DNA of 64,000 nucleotides from Clostridiaceae bacterium JG1575 (GCA_002838815.1 LQGW01000053.1:1-64000); one strand, 5' to 3'; counted from the stretch's first letter, positions 26,017-35,238 are shown. Numbers and translations are program-made. Notes: a model not told the origin generated them from the letters alone.

Positions 26017-26847
26017 CTAGGGATTTTTGTCTGATCGTTTTTTGTGATGTTTTGCTGCACGCCGTGCCCGCCTAGCGCTCTCTTTGACGCTTTGGAAGCG
26101 TCCTTTTAACTTGTCGACCACTTCAGGGTGCCTCAGGGAGCGGAAATGGGTTCCCGGGCTCAAGAGGATGCGTTCCTTCAAGTTGAGGTTTGAGACTGCG
26201 CTTTGCAAGCTCTGCCCCTCCGAGAGGTCCTTGCGTACCTTGGACAAGTCCTCCTCGAGCGCGCTCTTCCGTTCTTCAAGGCTGGTGAGCCCGTCGTAGA
26301 GCCGCTGATTGAGGGAGGATTCCAAAGCCGCCAGCTTTTTATTGAAGAAGCGCAGCTGAGCCACCGTCGTCACGGTATCGATGGACAGCAAAGTGACGAT
26401 GCCGCCGATGAGCATGTAATAAACCGCAGGATTGAGGGAGGTAGTCCACTCAATCACGGCGGGATGGACCCAGCGGATGACCCCCAAAGACATAACCCCA
26501 AAGCCGAAAAAGCCCAATAAGAACACCCGGCCGTTGAGGTTCATGAATTGCCCCGTATAATCCCACCAACGGGCATGGAAGAGTTTTTCCAAAAGCCACG
26601 AAGTAAAATATTCGATGCTGCAGGCGCAAAAGGCGCTGGCAAGAAATAAGAGCAACGGATTGGTCAGGGAATGGAACAGGGCATAATTGACGACGGCGCC
26701 GACGCCGTAGATGGGGCAATAGGGTCCCGTGAGAAACCCTCGGTTGACGATTTTTTTCTCTTCGATGGAGACGAGGATCGTCTCATAGATCCAGCCAATG
26801 ACGCTGTAGAGAAAAAACCAAAGGAGGTAATCGGTGATGGGGTTCAA
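26017..26847 (-). CDS. Putative ABC-transporter type IV (CmpB-like) membrane protein
   Basis: 276 residues. The N-terminal 160 contain four to five helices with the family signature FFLYSVIGWIYETILVS and RGFLTGPYCPIYGVGA; the rest is a charged, partly coiled-coil cytoplasmic region with a very basic tail (ARRARRAAKHHKKR). Named for a Pfam family (PF06541) of uncertain function; no ABC ATPase lies nearby. Confidence 0.8.
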   Translation of the reverse strand: MNPITDYLLWFFLYSVIGWIYETILVSIEEKKIVNRGFLTGPYCPIYGVGAVVNYALFHSLTNPLLLFLASAFCACSIEYFTSWLLEKLFHARWWDYTGQFMNLNGRVFLLGFFGFGVMSLGVIRWVHPAVIEWTTSLNPAVYYMLIGGIVTLLSIDTVTTVAQLRFFNKKLAALESSLNQRLYDGLTSLEERKSALEEDLSKVRKDLSEGQSLQSAVSNLNLKERILLSPGTHFRSLRHPEVVDKLKGRFQSVKESARRARRAAKHHKKRSDKNP

Positions 26848-26880
26848 AAAAATCAGCTCCTTCCTGCATTGCGGACCAAG

Positions 26881-27900
26881 CTAGCCCAAAGGCGGAATAA
26901 GTCCTACTTTCTTATACACCTTACGCAGGGTTTTTTGGGCCATAAAATGCGCCTTTTGTGCCCCTTTGGCCAAAATTTCTTCCAATTCCCCACGCTCTTT
27001 GGTCAACAAAGTGTTGACTCGTTGCTGAACTGGGGCCAATTCGTCGATGATTGTCTGAGCGCAGGCCTCTTTAAAGGCCTTATAGCCGCAGTGTTGATAC
27101 TCCTTGGCCAGCTCTTCGGGCGCCCGATTGCTAATGGCGGCCATGATGTCCAAAAGGTTCATGATGCCCGGCTGCTCTGGGCTGTAGGCGACAACGCCTA
27201 AGGAGTCGGTCACCGAGCGGCTGATTTTTCGTTTGATGTCCTCAGGAGGATCCATGATGCGGATAAACGAATTGGGGTTGTCGCTGGATTTGCTCATTTT
27301 CTTCATGGGATCGCTCAAATCCATGATTTTGGCTCCGGCCTTAGGCAGTAGGGCCTTGGGGATGGTAAAGGTAGGGGAGTAGGCATTGTTAAAGCGCAGC
27401 GCTAAATCCCGCGTCAGCTCCACGTGCTGCACTTGGTCTTGCCCTACAGGAACAAACTCGGTCTGGTATAAGAGGATGTCGGCGGCCATGAGGATGGGGT
27501 AGGTGAAGAGCCCAGCTTCAATGGCTTCTCCTTCTTTATTCTGGCTCTTGGTTTTGTATTGGGTCATCCGAGAGAGCTCCCCCATATACGAATTACACGT
27601 TAAAATCCAAGAAAGCTGTGTGTGCTCTGGAACATGGGATTGCAAAAAGATGGCGGACTCTTTGGGGTTGATGCCGGAGGCAAGATAGATTGCCGCCACC
27701 TCAAGGCTTCTTTTGCGCAGCTCTGCGGGGTTTTGCCGCAGCGTGATGGCGTGAAGATCCACGACGCAAAATAAATTCTCAAACGCCTCTTGATGCTGGA
27801 CCCAATTTTTGATGGCGCCTAAGTAGTTGCCCAAGGTTAAGTTGCCCGTGGGCTGAATTCCTGAAAAAACAATGCTTTTCTTGATTGGTTGATCCGTCAT
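26881..27900 (-). CDS. trpS: Tryptophanyl-tRNA synthetase
   Basis: Class I synthetase charging tRNA-Trp; 339 residues. GIQPTGNLTLGNYLGA is the HIGH-motif region (TLGN) and KKMSKSSDNPNS the KMSKS loop. ATG 27900 follows AAGGAGG. It is preceded by a T-box leader, so it should respond to uncharged tRNA-Trp. Confidence 0.97.
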   Translation of the reverse strand: MTDQPIKKSIVFSGIQPTGNLTLGNYLGAIKNWVQHQEAFENLFCVVDLHAITLRQNPAELRKRSLEVAAIYLASGINPKESAIFLQSHVPEHTQLSWILTCNSYMGELSRMTQYKTKSQNKEGEAIEAGLFTYPILMAADILLYQTEFVPVGQDQVQHVELTRDLALRFNNAYSPTFTIPKALLPKAGAKIMDLSDPMKKMSKSSDNPNSFIRIMDPPEDIKRKISRSVTDSLGVVAYSPEQPGIMNLLDIMAAISNRAPEELAKEYQHCGYKAFKEACAQTIIDELAPVQQRVNTLLTKERGELEEILAKGAQKAHFMAQKTLRKVYKKVGLIPPLG

Positions 27901-27962
27901 GGGGATCCCTCCTTACTGGATGTTGGGTGGCGCGATCCACGCCCCCTCCGGAACGTAGCGAC

Positions 27963-28233
27963 AAAAAAGCCCCGTGTGCAATCTTGCACACAGGGCGTAA
28001 ATACGCGGTACCACCTGTCTTCAAAGGCTGAAGCCTTCCTCGTTGGATTCCTTTAAATCCCGGCGAAGGGTAACGGCCCGCCACGGCCGCTGAATCATAA
28101 TGGCCCTAGGAGCGTTCCGATTCAGAACATGGAAGAATCCATTGGGATCGGGCCGGCTGCTTTCTTTTCAGCACCGAAAACTCTCTTAAAGCCGGGGAAC
28201 CGTTCTTACTTACTTTCTTCTCATTGCGTCGAT
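27963..28233 (-). promoter_or_regulatory. T-box riboswitch leader of trpS
   Basis: The conserved T-box core AGGTGGTACCGCG lies at 28004-28016 (minus strand), followed by a 13-bp terminator stem and six U (27963-27996). Upstream sequence contains a GGTGCTGAAA-type stem I element, and TGG at 28139-28141 is the candidate specifier codon for tryptophan. Uncharged tRNA-Trp should stabilise the antiterminator. Confidence 0.92.
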
Positions 28234-28239
28234 ATCCTC

Positions 28240-28268
28240 AGTATAGCGAGGTTTTTTTGCGCTGACAA
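28240..28268 (-). promoter_or_regulatory. Sigma-A promoter of trpS
   Basis: Minus strand -35 TTGTCA (28263-28268), 17-base spacer, -10 TATACT (28240-28245), just upstream of the T-box. Confidence 0.85.
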
Positions 28269-28310
28269 GGGTTCGGCTTGCGCTTTGGGAGAAGCATCTT
28301 GGGGCAAAAA

Positions 28311-28338
28311 ATAAAAAAAAGCAGGAGCCCAGGCTCCC
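28311..28338 (-). terminator. Terminator after the zinc-ribbon gene
   Basis: Short stem GGAGCC/GGCTCC followed on the minus strand by eight T. Confidence 0.65.
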
Positions 28339-28347
28339 ACTTCCTCC

Positions 28348-28509
28348 TTAGAAGGAACGGTTGTTTTTTTGCTGTTTGCGAGCTCTTCTGCAGTCGGGGC
28401 AGCGAACGGGATCGTTCTCGAAGCCTTTTTCTTTGTAGAATTCTTGCTCGCCAGTGGTAAACGTAAATTCTTGTCCGCAGTCTTTGCAGGTAAGGGTCTT
28501 ATCTTCCAT
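28348..28509 (-). CDS. Small zinc-ribbon domain protein
   Basis: 53 residues from ATG 28509 (AGGAGG five bases upstream). Two cysteine pairs, CKDCG and CPDCR, enclose QEFTFTTGEQEFYKEKGFEN, matching the 'probable zinc-ribbon' family (PF13451 type), whose role is unknown. The gene is too short for default length cut-offs. A TACAAT with TGT before it (28613-28621) is a possible extended -10. Confidence 0.85.
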   Translation of the reverse strand: MEDKTLTCKDCGQEFTFTTGEQEFYKEKGFENDPVRCPDCRRARKQQKNNRSF

Positions 28510-28735
28510 GGTATCCTCCTGTGGCAACAGATCAATAAAACCTTCGGATCACCACAAGGGGGAATAGGACCGTTTTTAATCTGTAGAATAGAACCCAAAT
28601 GGGCTCAAATAGATTGTAACATAAGCGCTTCAGAAAAGAAACGGGTAAGTTATAGGTTTGTCAATAAACAATTCATACTTTATTAATGATTGGGGACAAG
28701 CGCTGAAAATCTTTTACGAAAAAGGCGCTAAACGT

Positions 28736-28764
28736 TTGTAATGTGCCCTTGCGTTGCTTATAAT
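28736..28764 (+). promoter_or_regulatory. Promoter of the P-loop protein gene
   Basis: -35 TTGTAA (28736-28741), 17-base spacer, -10 TATAAT (28759-28764). Confidence 0.65.
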
Positions 28765-28808
28765 AAAGGAAACCACCAATACCAATAAATGAAAAGGGCG
28801 TGATTCTC

Positions 28809-29225
28809 ATGATAAAGGTATTTATGAGCAAGAGAGGTTCAGGAAAAAGTAAGCATATGATCTCTCATGCCAATGGATCGTTGGCGGAAACCAAGGGGAG
28901 CATTGTCTTCATTGACGACGACAGCCGACCCATTCTGGAACTGGATCGAGAGATTCGGTTCATCAACACGGAACATTTTGAAATTCGGGATCTCAATTCC
29001 CTCTATGGCTTCATCTGCGGTTTGATGTCCCAAGACTATGATTTGGATGTCGTTTATGTAGATGGCATGATGAGTAAAATGAACTTTAAGAAAGAGGATG
29101 CGGAAGAGGAGTTCCAAAAGCTCTGTAAAGTCTCCGATGATGCCCAGATTACCATCTATTTTGCATTAAATGACACGCCGGAGGTTCCAGATTATCTAAG
29201 AGAGTACAAAGTAGCAATCGAATAG
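28809..29225 (+). CDS. Small P-loop nucleotide-binding protein, function unknown
   Basis: 138 residues from ATG 28809. VFMSKRGSGKSKHM carries a Walker A-like loop at residues 7-14 (SKRGSGKS), and VVYVDGM is a plausible Walker B strand. It belongs to a group of short P-loop proteins of Bacillota often mislabelled as PilT-like; no pilus genes are near. Monocistronic, with promoter upstream and a strong terminator downstream. Confidence 0.75.
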   Translation: MIKVFMSKRGSGKSKHMISHANGSLAETKGSIVFIDDDSRPILELDREIRFINTEHFEIRDLNSLYGFICGLMSQDYDLDVVYVDGMMSKMNFKKEDAEEEFQKLCKVSDDAQITIYFALNDTPEVPDYLREYKVAIE

Positions 29226-29296
29226 AACGGGAGAGGCCGTTGGCCCCAGCTTCTTGAGGAACGGTTGAAGCTTCCCGATGAAACGCAATAGATTCT

Positions 29297-29333
29297 ATTG
29301 AAAAGGGACGGGAAAAACCTGTCCCTTTTCAAT
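29297..29333 (+). terminator. Terminator after the P-loop gene
   Basis: Perfect 13-bp stem (ATTGAAAAGGGAC / GTCCCTTTTCAAT) with an 11-base loop; the T-rich part lies in the 3' arm. Confidence 0.7.
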
Positions 29334-30100
29334 GGGAGAGTCTAAGACAGACTCTGCGGTGGGGTTATGAATGGGGCGCCGTCTCCAAAAATAGTTTTTT
29401 TGAAAAATCGGCATCCCGAAGAGAGCCAAGAGCCATACGGGTTGATGGATTGGGCCTCTTTTTTCCAGACGGTGCGTGGGAATCGTGACGTCAACATTAT
29501 GAATGCTATCGTTACCGAACAAGATCCTTTGAAAAAGGATCCTTGGTTTGAATAGTATTGATCAAGAATAAGAGGGAAGGATCTCCAAAAGGGCCCTTTG
29601 GGGGTCCCCTCCATACCGTTGCGGCGTTCATCGCCACATCTTAGGAGTAGGGTGGGGGCTGATGGCTCCCAGGCCATCAAAGAAGCAAGTACAAAAAGAG
29701 GTACGTCCCCAGGACATCGCGTTCAAATCCCTTAAAAAAAAACGGCATCGCTTCGGCTCGGCCGTTTTTTTATGGGCCAAATCTGCCGACGAATCTTAAA
29801 ACAGTTCCAGGGAACGAAATCTAAAGCAGTCGGGGTTTGCATAAACTGGTGAAGGTTCGTCCAGAGAGGATGCTTCATTGGAAGAAGGGGGGAGAAACGA
29901 TTCCTTGGACCACTGGGGGAGGATCTGGGCAAGGGTTGCGAGCGACTTCTTCAAAGAGATTGGTGTCTTTTTTTAGTAAAACAAGTAAACTATCAGAAAA
30001 GCGGGATCGTCGTTGAAAATGTATTCGTTCTTTATGGTTTTTCAATGCAGTACTGATGGATCTATGAATTCCATAAAGTTTGGCCGGTAGAAACGGGAAG
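29334..30100. other. Long region without a clear gene
   Basis: About 770 bases. A plus-strand frame at 29367-29555 ends like a protein C-terminus (NIMNAIVTEQDPLKKDPWFE) but has no ribosome site. A hairpin with eight T at 29738-29773 looks like a real terminator. A minus-strand frame (29875-30126) faintly recalls a PRD-type antiterminator domain, not enough to call. Probably degraded coding sequence. Confidence 0.4.
29738..29773 (+). terminator. Intrinsic terminator in a gene-poor region
   Basis: AAACGGC pairs with GCCGTTT around a 14-base loop, followed by a T-run. The transcript it ends is unknown. Confidence 0.6.
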
Positions 30101-30103
30101 ATT

Positions 30104-30112
30104 TGATATAAT
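30104..30112 (+). promoter_or_regulatory. Extended -10 promoter of the PTS gene
   Basis: TGATATAAT. The 5' leader (30119-30163) can fold through GGTGC/GCACC and TTGGG/CCCAA stems, which may matter for control. Confidence 0.5.
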
Positions 30113-30178
30113 AAAGATGGTGCCACGTTGGGTTTACTCCCAATAATAAACGAAACTTTGCACCAAGGAGGTATTATC

Positions 30179-31657
30179 TTGAAACGTTTCCTTCAAAAAC
30201 TCGGCAAATCCTTCATGTTGCCGGTCGCCATCCTCCCGGTGGTCTCTATCCTGTTCGGCATTGGGTATTCCATTGACTTTAAAGGATGGGGCGCCAACAA
30301 TCTAGTGGCTGCCTTCTTAATTCGAGCAGGACTTGCCATTATCGACAACATTCCGTTGCTCTTTGCCGTGGGAATTCCTGTGGGTCTTTCCAAGGAGCGC
30401 GATGGAGCGGCCGCTTTGTCTGGATTGGCCGGATTCTTAGTTGTGCGCAACCTTTTAAACGCCGACGCCATTGCTCTTTATCAGAAAATTAATGTTAAAG
30501 ACGTGCCCCTAGCCTTTACTAAAATCGACAACGTCTTTATCGGAATCCTCGTCGGAATCATGGTGGCCTATCTTTACAATCGGTTCTCTCGCACGGAACT
30601 GCCTGCGGCGTTGTCCTTCTTCTCTGGACGCCGCTTGGTTCCCATCATGACGGTGTTTTGTTCCATCCTCTTAGCTGTTGTTCTCTACTTTGTCTGGCCC
30701 TTGGTCTTTGGAGCCCTTATCGCTTTGGGGGAAAACATCGTCAAGGCCGGCGCTGCGGGCGCTGGAATTTACGGGTTCTTCAACCGTCTGCTCATTCCTA
30801 CAGGACTTCACCACGCCCTCAATGCCGTCTTCTGGTTTGATACCATCGGCATCGGCGATCTCAATAAGTTCTGGGCCAACGAAGGCGTCAGAGGCATCAC
30901 GGGCATGTATATGGGCGGATTCTTCCCCATCATGATGTTTGGACTGCCCGGAGCGGCTTTGGCCATGTACCACACGGCGAAGAAAGACCGCAAGCAAGTT
31001 GTGGGCTCCATGCTCTTAGGGGGCGCCATCGCAGCCTTTGTCACAGGCCTGACCGAGCCTTTGGAGTTCCTTTTCATGTTCCTTTCTCCGCTGCTTTATC
31101 TCGTCCATGCCGTGCTGACCGGAATTTCCCTGGCCATCGCTGCAGCCTTCCATTGGACGGCCGGATTCACCTTCTCAGCCGGGCTCATTGACTTGATCTT
31201 CTCCTCTCGTGTGCCCATTGCCAATCAACCGTTTATGTTGGTGATCATGGGTCTGATCTTCTTTGCCCTCTACTATTTCGTCTTCAAGTTTTTCATCCTG
31301 AAGTTTAATCTGAAGACTCCGGGCCGGGAAGATGAATATGTGGAATACCGCGACATCGCCGGGGACGATCATGCCCCTACAGCGCCCAGCAATGAAGGCG
31401 CAGCGCTCACGGCTTATGATAAGATGGCGCAAAACATCTATCAGGGCCTCGGCGGCAAAGAGAACATCGTGTCCTTTGATTACTGCGCCACGAGAATCCG
31501 GACGGAAGTCAAGGACACCGCACGCATTGATCAAAAGAAAATCAAGGAAGCCGGCGCGGTGAACATCCTCATCAACGGAAAGGAAAATGCCCAAGTCATC
31601 ATCGGGCCTAAGGTTCAGTTTGTTGTGGATGCCATGCATAAAATCCATGGAGCCTAA
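30179..31657 (+). CDS. PTS glucose/N-acetylglucosamine-family EIICB
   Basis: Sugar phosphotransferase transporter, 492 residues from TTG 30179 (AAGGAGG upstream). The IIC domain (about 1-380) has some ten helices with KSFMLPVAILPVVSILFGIG and GLTEPLEF; the IIB domain (about 415-492) has the phosphocysteine in FDYCATRIRTEV (C436). There is no IIA domain, so phosphate must come from a separate EIIA. Family members carry glucose, maltose or GlcNAc; which one cannot be read from the sequence. Single-gene unit. Confidence 0.9.
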   Translation: MKRFLQKLGKSFMLPVAILPVVSILFGIGYSIDFKGWGANNLVAAFLIRAGLAIIDNIPLLFAVGIPVGLSKERDGAAALSGLAGFLVVRNLLNADAIALYQKINVKDVPLAFTKIDNVFIGILVGIMVAYLYNRFSRTELPAALSFFSGRRLVPIMTVFCSILLAVVLYFVWPLVFGALIALGENIVKAGAAGAGIYGFFNRLLIPTGLHHALNAVFWFDTIGIGDLNKFWANEGVRGITGMYMGGFFPIMMFGLPGAALAMYHTAKKDRKQVVGSMLLGGAIAAFVTGLTEPLEFLFMFLSPLLYLVHAVLTGISLAIAAAFHWTAGFTFSAGLIDLIFSSRVPIANQPFMLVIMGLIFFALYYFVFKFFILKFNLKTPGREDEYVEYRDIAGDDHAPTAPSNEGAALTAYDKMAQNIYQGLGGKENIVSFDYCATRIRTEVKDTARIDQKKIKEAGAVNILINGKENAQVIIGPKVQFVVDAMHKIHGA

Positions 31658-31710
31658 GCTCCAGAACTAACGATCCAACCACTGAGTCCTTGAAATCAGT
31701 GGATCCATGT

Positions 31711-31746
31711 GGGAGCCTCCTCGTGCGAGGAAGCTCCCTTTTTTTT
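31711..31746 (+). terminator. Terminator after the PTS gene
   Basis: GGGAGC..CCTCG pairs with CGAGG..GCTCCC, followed by eight T. Confidence 0.85.
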
Positions 31747-31776
31747 CGTTTTTTGCTTTTTTTTAAAACCAGTACC

Positions 31777-31805
31777 TTGTAAAACGGCTTGGGATCGTGT
31801 ATAAC
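31777..31805 (+). promoter_or_regulatory. Promoter of tRNA-Val
   Basis: -35 TTGTAA (31777-31782), 17-base spacer, -10 TATAAC (31800-31805), ten bases before the tRNA. Confidence 0.75.
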
Positions 31806-31815
31806 ATACCTACAG

Positions 31816-31891
31816 GGGATGTTAACTCAGCTGGGAGAGTGTTGCCATCACAAGGCAGAAGTCGTAGGTTCGAGTCCTATACGTCCCACCA
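31816..31891 (+). tRNA. tRNA-Val(CAC)
   Basis: 76 bases folding as a cloverleaf: acceptor GGGATGT/ACGTCCC, D arm ACTC..GAGT, anticodon stem TTGCC/GGCAG with loop ATCACAA (anticodon CAC, reads GUG), T arm GTAGG/CCTAT with TTCGAGT, and encoded CCA. Own promoter upstream and terminator downstream; no other tRNA adjoins. Confidence 0.95.
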
Positions 31892-31901
31892 TTTCCTGAG
31901 A

Positions 31902-31929
31902 AGTCGGCCCAGCGCCGGCTTTTCCTATT
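31902..31929 (+). terminator. Terminator after tRNA-Val
   Basis: GTCGGC/GCCGGC stem, five-base loop, then TTTTCCTATTTTTT. Confidence 0.65.
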
Positions 31930-32068
31930 TTTTGGCACCCGAGGTCGCGGGAGGCTCACCGTTTGTAGGCGTTCCTGTTGATGCGTTTAAAAGCCTCTTT
32001 AGACGCTACGTACAAGAACCATTACTGGTCGAAAAAGAGCCTTGAGCCCATTTTGTTGGGAGCGTGCC

Positions 32069-32695
32069 ATGAGAACCCCCAAAATTGACCTCGCTGCGTG
32101 GATCCTTTTTACCAGCGCTTGTACCACGGCCCCCAAAAACACGACATCAGCCACCAATTCTTCAATCACTCCCTCGAACCCTCGCACAAAGTCACGGAAA
32201 ACCCCGTAAAAAAGGAGGTATTTCAGGGGATTGTCGGGGATCCTATGGTTACGATCTCCAAGCATCAAATCTTGAACGCCTCACTGACTGTTCGAATGCT
32301 TTCATCCACCCCCTTGCCCAAGGATGGGAAAGCGCAAATGAAATTGCCTTAAAGCAGTCTTTGGGCGGTACGCCTGGACGGATCCTTCAAGAGTTTTTGT
32401 TGGAAGCCTCGCAAATTATGGGGGCTGGCATAGTGCTGTCGCTTTTGTTGGTGCCCCATGCGATGCTGGGGGATCGCCGATCCCTATTTTGGCAAAAGGG
32501 AAGTTGTTCACGCCCTTTTTAAAATCCACCAGCAGGATCCTACTGGCGATCCTGTGTTTTTCTCTTTTGTTAGTTTGGGCCATTTCCTTTTCGAGCAAAG
32601 CGTTGCAGACCAACATCGTTTCGACACTTCAAGGAGCAGGGGAGGAAATCAACGAGAAAAGGATCCGTATCTTGTTGGGCGGATTAAAAATCTGA
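32069..32695 (+). other. Decayed or unrecognised coding stretch
   Basis: Between tRNA-Val and tyrS. Short frames follow one another in different phases: a 46-codon frame from ATG 32069 (Thr/Ser/Asn/Pro-rich after a cysteine), a frame around 32215-32352, one around 32260-32480, and one from TTG 32489 to 32695 with a good membrane helix (ILLAILCFSLLLVWAI). The last stops inside a strong terminator, which suggests a real former gene end. No family is recognisable. Confidence 0.35.
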
Positions 32696-32728
32696 AGGGT
32701 TCACAAAAAAGAATCCTTCAGATTTTTT
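32686..32728 (+). terminator. Strong intrinsic terminator
   Basis: AAAAATCTGAAGG (32686-32698) pairs with CCTTCAGATTTTT (32715-32727), ending in a T-run. Confidence 0.8.
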
Positions 32729-32837
32729 GGGGCAGGCGCTTTTTATTTTGGGGAAGTCTTCGGCAAAAAAAAAACGAGGAAAGGGCCCCTAAGGCGTGCA
32801 ACTGGGCTTTTGAGGAAAAGCAATCTCCCGGGCTCTA

Positions 32838-32846
32838 TGCTACAAT
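32838..32846 (+). promoter_or_regulatory. Extended -10 promoter of the tyrS operon
   Basis: TGCTACAAT, about 85 bases before the tyrS start. No T-box core is present in the leader. Confidence 0.5.
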
Positions 32847-32932
32847 AAGTTGAAATGGGGTGAAGGGAAGAATGCTCCCTTCGGGCGGCGCCTTGGCGTG
32901 AGGCCACCCCTTGGGCAAGGAGGAATCATGCG

Positions 32933-34159
32933 ATGACTATTTTTGAAGAACTGACGCGCAGAGGCTACATCAAGCAATTGACGCATCCAGAGGACATTAA
33001 GCGGATGATCGACCAAGAGAAGGTCACTTTCTATATCGGCTTTGACCCAACGGCAGACTCCCTGCACGTGGGGCATTTCATCACGTTGATGTTCATGGCG
33101 CACATGCAGCGGGCGGGGCATCGTCCCATTGCCTTGCTGGGGGCTGGAACCGCCTTGATTGGTGACCCTTCGGGCAAGACCGATATGCGAACCATGATGA
33201 TGAAGGAAACCGTGGCGGAAAACGGACGCTGTATAAAAAAACAGATGGAGCGCCTGGTGGATTTTTCCCAAGGTCGAGCCATTATTGCGAATAATGCCGA
33301 TTGGCTGATGCAGTTAAATTATCTGGATTTTTTGCGGGAAGTTGGGGTTCATTTTTCCGTAAACAACATGCTTCGGGCCGAATCCATTCGGCTTCGGTTG
33401 GAAAAAGGACTCTCGTTCTTGGAATTTAACTATATGTTGATGCAAAGCTACGACTTTTGGGTACTTTACAAAAAATACGGCTGCACCATGCAGTTGGGCG
33501 GAGACGATCAATGGTCCAACATGCTGGGCGGTATGGATTTGATCCGGAGAAAGGAAGGCGAGAGCGCCTACGCCATGACCTGTGCGCTGCTTACCAATTC
33601 TGAAGGAGAAAAAATGGGCAAGACCGTGTCGGGGGCGCTTTGGCTGGATTCTGAAAAGACCCCGGTGCATGAGTTCTACCAATACTGGCGTAATGTGGAT
33701 GACAAGGACGTCATCAAATGCCTGAAGCTGATGACCTTCTATCCCATAGAAGAAATCGAGCGCATGGAGCAGACGCTTTCAGGGCAAGACCTCAATGAAG
33801 CAAAGAAGATTTTGGCGTATGAAGTCACAAAGCTCATTCATGGAGAACAAGCGGCAACCGAGGTTCAAGAGGCCGCCCGGGCGCTCTTTGAAGGAGGCGG
33901 GGATCTTTCGGCCGTGCCGACGATCGCGCTGAGCGCCGCGGATTTGGACGGCCCCTTAGTGGATCTTTTGATCAAAGGGGGCGTCTTCCCCAGTAAGTCC
34001 GAAGGGCGGCGCACCGTCACCCAAGGGGGCTTGACCCTCAATGATGAGCGCGTAATGGACCCTCAGCGGTTGATTGCCAGAGGGGATTTTCACGAAGGAA
34101 GTGCCATGGTGAGAAAGGGCAAAAAGAAGTTCTACCGCCTCGTGCTGGATAAGGAGTAG
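32933..34159 (+). CDS. tyrS: Tyrosyl-tRNA synthetase
   Basis: Class I synthetase charging tRNA-Tyr; 408 residues. [15 protein letters not shown] gives the HIGH motif at 45-48 (HVGH), KMGKT at 227-231 is the KMSKS loop, and the C-terminal S4 RNA-binding domain (about 340-405) is present. AAGGAGG lies 11 bases before ATG 32933. Followed closely by a phosphoesterase and a VOC gene, likely one operon. Confidence 0.97.
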   Translation: MTIFEELTRRGYIKQLTHPEDIKRMIDQEKVTFYIGFDPTADSLHVGHFITLMFMAHMQRAGHRPIALLGAGTALIGDPSGKTDMRTMMMKETVAENGRCIKKQMERLVDFSQGRAIIANNADWLMQLNYLDFLREVGVHFSVNNMLRAESIRLRLEKGLSFLEFNYMLMQSYDFWVLYKKYGCTMQLGGDDQWSNMLGGMDLIRRKEGESAYAMTCALLTNSEGEKMGKTVSGALWLDSEKTPVHEFYQYWRNVDDKDVIKCLKLMTFYPIEEIERMEQTLSGQDLNEAKKILAYEVTKLIHGEQAATEVQEAARALFEGGGDLSAVPTIALSAADLDGPLVDLLIKGGVFPSKSEGRRTVTQGGLTLNDERVMDPQRLIARGDFHEGSAMVRKGKKKFYRLVLDKE

Positions 34160-34162
34160 CCA

Positions 34163-34861
34163 GTGGCCCTATATGCATTGAGTGATCTGCACTTGTCCTT
34201 TACCGACGACAAGCCCATGGGGATTTTTGGGCCCATTTGGGAGAATCACGATCAAAAGATCCACGAGCATTGGATGGCTAAAATCAAGGATACGGACACG
34301 GTGCTTTTGGGCGGAGATCTCTCCTGGTCCATGACCCAGGAAGAAGCCTATCGCGAACTGGACTACATCGCGAGTCTGCCGGGACGAAAGATTGCCATCA
34401 AAGGCAATCACGATTATTGGTGGACCTCCATTACCACCTTGAATCGTCGCTACGACAACTTTGATTTCATCCAGAATAATTTCTTTCTTTGGGAGCGCAC
34501 GGCCATCTGCGGCACGAGGGGCTGGGTGAGTGAGGGCTCCGACAAATTCACCAAAGAGGATGAAAAAATATACCGGCGGGAAGGACTTCGGCTGGAAAAT
34601 AGCCTGAAGGCTGCCCGCGGGGCAGGGTATCAGGACATCATCGCCATGATCCATTACCCGCCCACGAATGAGCGGGGAGAAGATTCGGTTTTTACGACAC
34701 TCTTGGAAGCCTATGGGGTTCGAAAAGTGATCTACGGACACCTGCACGGCAACGCATTAAAGAACGTATTTCAGGGGATGCGCAATGGGGTGGAATACCT
34801 TATGACCTCGGGTGATTTTCTGCACTTTGATCCCCTATTGATTGAGGAGAGCTCCTTATGA
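34163..34861 (+). CDS. Calcineurin-like metallophosphoesterase
   Basis: 232 residues from GTG 34163, four bases after tyrS. Dimetal motifs in order: LSDLHLS (D-x-H), LGGDLSW (GD), KGNHDYWW (GNHD), and the late YGHLHG. This branch (COG1768 type) is cytoplasmic and its substrate is unknown. Confidence 0.9.
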   Translation: MALYALSDLHLSFTDDKPMGIFGPIWENHDQKIHEHWMAKIKDTDTVLLGGDLSWSMTQEEAYRELDYIASLPGRKIAIKGNHDYWWTSITTLNRRYDNFDFIQNNFFLWERTAICGTRGWVSEGSDKFTKEDEKIYRREGLRLENSLKAARGAGYQDIIAMIHYPPTNERGEDSVFTTLLEAYGVRKVIYGHLHGNALKNVFQGMRNGVEYLMTSGDFLHFDPLLIEESSL

Positions 34862-35238
34862 TTGAAGCAGTTCAGTTGGTGTTATTTTCCAAAGAAGCAA
34901 CAAAAGCCAGGGATTACCTGAAAAAAGTATTGGGGCTAAAGTTCGTGCATCCGCCCAAAGCGGCGTCGGACGAGGCGTGGACGAATTTTGATCTTGGTCC
35001 CAGCGAATGGGCCGTGCACGATGAAGTGACGGTGTATGGGGACGGAAAGACTTTTACGGCGCCTCATCCTTTTGCAATGTCTTTGCAGGTGGCGGACTTC
35101 TCCGCCGCCTATGAGCAAATCCTCGCGCGCGGGGGGCGCTTTGAAGAAGAACCTAAGGATCTGGGGTTTGGCTATGGCGCCATGCTTTGCATCCCCGGTG
35201 CGCCGTCCCTTTTGATGTTTGAACCCAAAAAGAAGTAA
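34858..35238 (+). CDS. VOC (glyoxalase/bleomycin-resistance) family protein
   Basis: 126 residues, two beta-alpha-beta-beta-beta modules (about 1-60 and 70-124), ending in PGAPSLLMFEP as VOC proteins do. Family members bind metal or small molecules; the usual metal residues are not clear here, so no reaction is assigned. Its ATG overlaps the upstream stop (ATGA). A GCCCCC/GGGGGC terminator follows at 35246-35270. Confidence 0.8.
   Translation: MIEAVQLVLFSKEATKARDYLKKVLGLKFVHPPKAASDEAWTNFDLGPSEWAVHDEVTVYGDGKTFTAPHPFAMSLQVADFSAAYEQILARGGRFEEEPKDLGFGYGAMLCIPGAPSLLMFEPKKK

Noticed and set aside
29600-29740. tRNA or tmRNA-like sequence (GTTCAAATCC)
   Set aside because: Only the T-loop-like word is present; no acceptor stem, anticodon arm or tag frame could be built.
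29875-30126. PRD-type antiterminator gene for the PTS
   Set aside because: Similarity is faint and short, the strand is opposite to the PTS gene, and no RNA-binding domain is visible.
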